DNA of 47,009 nt from a bacterium. GTDB taxonomy: Bacteria > Zhuqueibacterota > QNDG01 > DSAB01. Under the pieces are notes generated by a model. That model was not told the DNA's origin. It saw nothing but the letters and a program-made list of their open reading frames with translations, and made no database searches. Below, piece after piece: positions 43,918 through 47,009 of the stretch. Numbering within the stretch: the first letter of the stretch is position 1; each line of letters opens with the position of its first letter. A program made the position numbers and the translations under genes. Location: the NCBI GenBank assembly GCA_016931965.1, contig JAFGDT010000081.1, positions 1 to 47,009 on the forward strand. The letters are read 5' to 3'.

Positions 43918-46266
43918 ATGTTTAAGAATTATTTAAAAACAGCCATCCGGCATCTTCGGAAAGATCGGATATTTACAGCGATCAATATCTTTGGTTTTGC
44001 ATTCAGCATATCGGTTTGTTTGGCGATTGTATCCTATCTGTTGCACGAATACAGCTATGACCGGTATCATGAAAACGGAGCCCGTATTTACAGATTGATT
44101 GACAGTCAGGAAAATTCGAGCGCCATCGATTACCGGGTGAAACAGCAGATTGTCGACAATTTTCCTGAAGTGGAGAATGTCTGTCTCTATCAATTGGTAC
44201 CCCTTTCAATACAGATCAACCGGGGAGAGAGAGGATACTATATCGAAAACATATTGTCCACGGACAATGCCTTTTTTGAGATGTTTTCTGTACCTTTTAT
44301 CCATGGCAATCCGGAAAAGCCATTTGACAATCTGCATTCAGTGGTGATTACGGAATCGGCGGCCCGGGAACTGTTTGGGGATGAGGATCCGATGGGCAAG
44401 GAGATTGTCTACAGGAAACGGTTTCCACTGACTGTGACCGGCGTGATCGAAAATTTTCCGAACAATTCAAGCATGGCGGCCAACGTACTGGTGAACGATG
44501 AAAACGATGCGTTCAAGTTCTCTTTCAGCTGTGCAGATTATCGGGATGTCAGTTCACACCGTTATCCTTTCAGGATTTATATGCAGCTGAATGATCAGGT
44601 CGATGGGCAGGCATTTACGGCCAAATTACAGAAATATGGTGAAGTGATGTTTCCCTATGTCAACAAAGCCGATTTGCTGCCTTTGAAAGACATTTACCTG
44701 CATGACCCGACCCGGGGAAGCAATACGCTGCGAGGGAATCCCGGATTGCTGGCTTTGCTGATGGGTATAGCCATGATCATATTGACTCTGGCCGTCATCA
44801 ACTATATCAATCTCAGTGCATCGCAGCAGGGCAAGCGGGGCAAGGAGATCGGCGTTAAGAAAACGATCGGCGCCAGCAGATCGAACCTGATCATCCAATT
44901 TTTGGCTGAATCCGTTTTGATTTCCTTCATGTCCTTTGTTATTGCACTGATTATATTTCGATTGGGTATGCCCTTTTACAATGTCCTTTTTGGGAAAGCC
45001 ATAAACTATAATATCCTCTTTCAGGTTTTTTCAATATCGCTGATCGTTCTTTCAGTTGTCCTCCTGGGCACCATTTCTGGAATCGGGACCGCTCTGGTCT
45101 TTTCGTCGATCCAGCCGGTCTCTGCTCTGAAAGGAGATATTTTAAAACAAGGCAGTCGATCCATTGTCAAGAATGGATTGTCGGTTTTTCAATTCACCAT
45201 TTCCATTGTTTTGATTTTTTGCACAATCATCATTCAAAAACAGATCGGTTTTGTCAAACACAATCATCCCGGTTTTCATGAAGATCATCTGCTTCGGATT
45301 GATCTTCCCGGGATCACTGACGATGATCGGAATAATGCTTTGCTGATGTTGGACCGATTTCGGCAGTATCCCGGAATCACAGGTGTTTCGCTGACCAACG
45401 GCATCCCAGGTTATATCAATACAAGAATGGGGGCAAATATGGAGGGCAAACAAAATTCCCTCTCGATTATTTATGCGGACACCGCATTCATGAAAACATT
45501 TGGCATCGAGTTGACCCAGGGGAGGGATCTCCTGCCCGGCGAATATGGAACGGTGTGCATGATCAATGAGGCGGCTTACCGGTATTTTGAGTGGGATGAT
45601 CTGGACAATAAACGGTATAACAATGGGAGACAAGGCGGATTTGGCGTCATCGGTGTGGTCAAGGATTTTCATTATCAGTCTCTTTACAGCGCGATAGAAC
45701 CCATGGCCATTTTATTTTATTCCGGCAGTCCAACCCACATCACTGTTCGCATGTCCCCGCAACATGTCAGCGATACGATGAATTATATTCAAAGGGTGTG
45801 GCAGACTATTCTGCCGGCCTATCCGTTGAAATACCAGTTTTATGACGAGTGGTTCGATCAGATGTACCGCAATGAAGAACAATTCGCTGGTGCCATATCC
45901 GTCTTTGCCATTCTGGCGATTGTGATTTCCTGCATCGGTATTCTGGGTCTGGCGATCACCAATGCGGAACGGCGCACCAAGGAGATCGGCATTCGAAAGG
46001 TTTTAGGGGCGTCCGTATCAGGTATCCTGTACCTGCTCTCAAAGGATTTCGCCAAATGGATTATTGTCGCCAACATCTTCGCTCTGCCGATCGGTTATTT
46101 TGCCGTTAACCATTGGCTGCAGGATTTTGCCTATCACACTGGGATAAGCTGGTGGACTTTCTTATTGGCAGGACTGCTTGCACTGGTGATTGCCCTGCTT
46201 ACGGTCAGCTGGCAGGTCGTGCGTGCAGCGACGGCGAATCCGGTGAAGTCACTCAGGTATGAATGA
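43918..46266 (+). CDS. FtsX/MacB-type ABC permease, two-module (permease 3)
   Basis: The 782-aa protein starts at ATG 43918, with AAGAGG upstream. It shows the same double-module plan: N-terminal helix (about 19-41), LHEYSYDRYHENGARIYR in place of DELSYDxFH, an FtsX core with KRGKEIGVKKTIGASRSNL, a second half from about KNGLSVFQFTISIVLIF, a C-terminal core with RRTKEIGIRKVLGASVSGIL, and the tail NPVKSLRYE. It is more GC-rich than permeases 1 and 4, closer to the ATPase gene. It should share the adaptor and ATPase with the other copies. Confidence 0.92.
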   Translation: MFKNYLKTAIRHLRKDRIFTAINIFGFAFSISVCLAIVSYLLHEYSYDRYHENGARIYRLIDSQENSSAIDYRVKQQIVDNFPEVENVCLYQLVPLSIQINRGERGYYIENILSTDNAFFEMFSVPFIHGNPEKPFDNLHSVVITESAARELFGDEDPMGKEIVYRKRFPLTVTGVIENFPNNSSMAANVLVNDENDAFKFSFSCADYRDVSSHRYPFRIYMQLNDQVDGQAFTAKLQKYGEVMFPYVNKADLLPLKDIYLHDPTRGSNTLRGNPGLLALLMGIAMIILTLAVINYINLSASQQGKRGKEIGVKKTIGASRSNLIIQFLAESVLISFMSFVIALIIFRLGMPFYNVLFGKAINYNILFQVFSISLIVLSVVLLGTISGIGTALVFSSIQPVSALKGDILKQGSRSIVKNGLSVFQFTISIVLIFCTIIIQKQIGFVKHNHPGFHEDHLLRIDLPGITDDDRNNALLMLDRFRQYPGITGVSLTNGIPGYINTRMGANMEGKQNSLSIIYADTAFMKTFGIELTQGRDLLPGEYGTVCMINEAAYRYFEWDDLDNKRYNNGRQGGFGVIGVVKDFHYQSLYSAIEPMAILFYSGSPTHITVRMSPQHVSDTMNYIQRVWQTILPAYPLKYQFYDEWFDQMYRNEEQFAGAISVFAILAIVISCIGILGLAITNAERRTKEIGIRKVLGASVSGILYLLSKDFAKWIIVANIFALPIGYFAVNHWLQDFAYHTGISWWTFLLAGLLALVIALLTVSWQVVRAATANPVKSLRYE

Positions 46267-46304
46267 TGTCAAATAATCACTGATTGTTGACAAATGGAGG
46301 AATT

Positions 46305-47006
46305 GTGTTTAAGAATTATTTCAAGATTGCCTTTCGAAATCTTCAACGACAAAAAGTGTATTCGCTAATCAATATTACCGGTCTTGCTTTTGGTATGATG
46401 TGCACAATACTAATCAGTTTGTGGATCATGGATGAACTGAGCTACGATAAATTCCACAGCAATATCAATACAATTTATCGAGTCAATTCTGTTCTTCACA
46501 GGAGCAACATCGTCGTTGAACAACATCAGACCCCCAGTCCATTGGCTGGGCAGCTCATAAGCACATTCCCGGAGATTAAAAATGTTACGCGATTTAGAAA
46601 GAGTGAATTGTTATTTCAATATCAATCAAAAGCATTTCAAGAAAAGAATGCTGTTTTCGCTGAACCTTCATTCTTTGAAATGTTTACTTTCCCTCTTTTG
46701 AAAGGCGATCCTAAAACAGCGCTTTCGGACGTAAATTCGATGGTCATATCTGAGAGTATGTCTGAAAAATATTTTGGTCAGGAAGAATCAATTGGCAAAA
46801 CGTTTATCATCAATGGTAAATACGAATTCCGAATAACGGGTATCGTAAAAGATTCCCCGGATAATTCCACCATCAAGTTCGATTTTCTTCTTTCATATAA
46901 TTCTATTGATGATTTCTTTTCTGATCTATCGTGGGACAATTTTATTATCAATACATATATTTTAGGTTCCTCATGCGAATTTGTGCACCCAATTTGGCAT
47001 ATCTAA
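46305..47006 (+). pseudogene. FtsX/MacB-type ABC permease (permease 4), partial or truncated
   Basis: GTG 46305 is chosen because GGAGG (46296-46300) lies 4 nt upstream and MFKNYFKIAFRNLQRQK matches the other permeases; an in-frame start lies at 46284. Seen are the first membrane helix, DELSYDKFHSNINTIYRVN and most of the first periplasmic domain. The frame then stops at TAA 47004-47006 after 233 codons, where a full protein would need about 790. The last 14 or so residues (after NTYIL) no longer resemble the paralogues. It may be a broken gene, a frameshift or a bad contig end; which one cannot be told here. Confidence 0.7.
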
Positions 47007-47009
47007 ACC

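Overview
The window looks like a chromosomal segment of a Gram-negative bacterium of the FCB superphylum, most likely a candidate-phylum relative of KSB1/Calditrichota. This placement is inference from protein style. Five very large secreted proteins all end in the same roughly 85-95 residue C-terminal module with a YPNPFNxxT-type start (FlgD-Ig-like, type IX secretion-like sorting domain). Dockerin and cohesin modules are fused to these exported proteins, and an anaerobe-type MetV/MetF pair is present. No rRNA, tRNA, CRISPR array, phage gene or transposase was seen.

Layout. (1) 1-519 is gene-free and carries two identical 30-bp REP-like repeats. It precedes a secreted serpin (520-1764). (2) 7286-1783, minus strand, is a tight six-gene operon: SAM hydrolase (DUF62), M50 membrane protease, PfkB sugar kinase, RtcB RNA ligase, a lone ExbD/TolR and PanC. 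(3) 7681-27433, plus strand, holds five exported giants: a 2495-aa SGNH-hydrolase/multi-Big_1 protein; a 737-aa SGNH-hydrolase/dockerin/cohesin protein; a 585-aa cohesin protein; a 1278-aa FG-GAP/ASPIC/cohesin/dockerin protein; and a 1402-aa PKD/InlB-like repeat protein. A near-consensus sigma-54 promoter lies upstream and a strong intrinsic terminator lies at the end. (4) 32946-27993, minus strand, is a folate one-carbon operon: fhs, folD, metV, metF and a homocysteine methyltransferase. Together they describe a route from formate to methyl-THF and methionine. (5) 36045-33324, minus strand, encodes an NtrC-type sigma-54 activator and an NtrY-like histidine kinase. (6) 36520 to the window end, plus strand, encodes a MacA-like adaptor, a LolD/MacB-like ATPase and at least four about 790-aa FtsX/MacB-type permeases in tandem.

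How the parts may work together. The divergent region 36046-36519 carries a perfect 16-bp palindrome, further half-sites and a sigma-54 promoter just before the adaptor gene. This strongly suggests that the adjacent activator controls the export/permease operon. The sigma-54-like promoter before the giant-protein cluster raises the possibility that the secreted cohesin/dockerin proteins belong to a wider sigma-54 regulon. The secreted cluster resembles a cellulosome-like adhesive assembly on type IX-like cargo, without obvious glycoside hydrolases. It is the most unusual system in the window.

Limits. All family calls come from motifs read by eye. Domain boundaries are approximate, and no search or structure prediction was run. 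The last permease is cut short by a stop codon at the very edge of the window.
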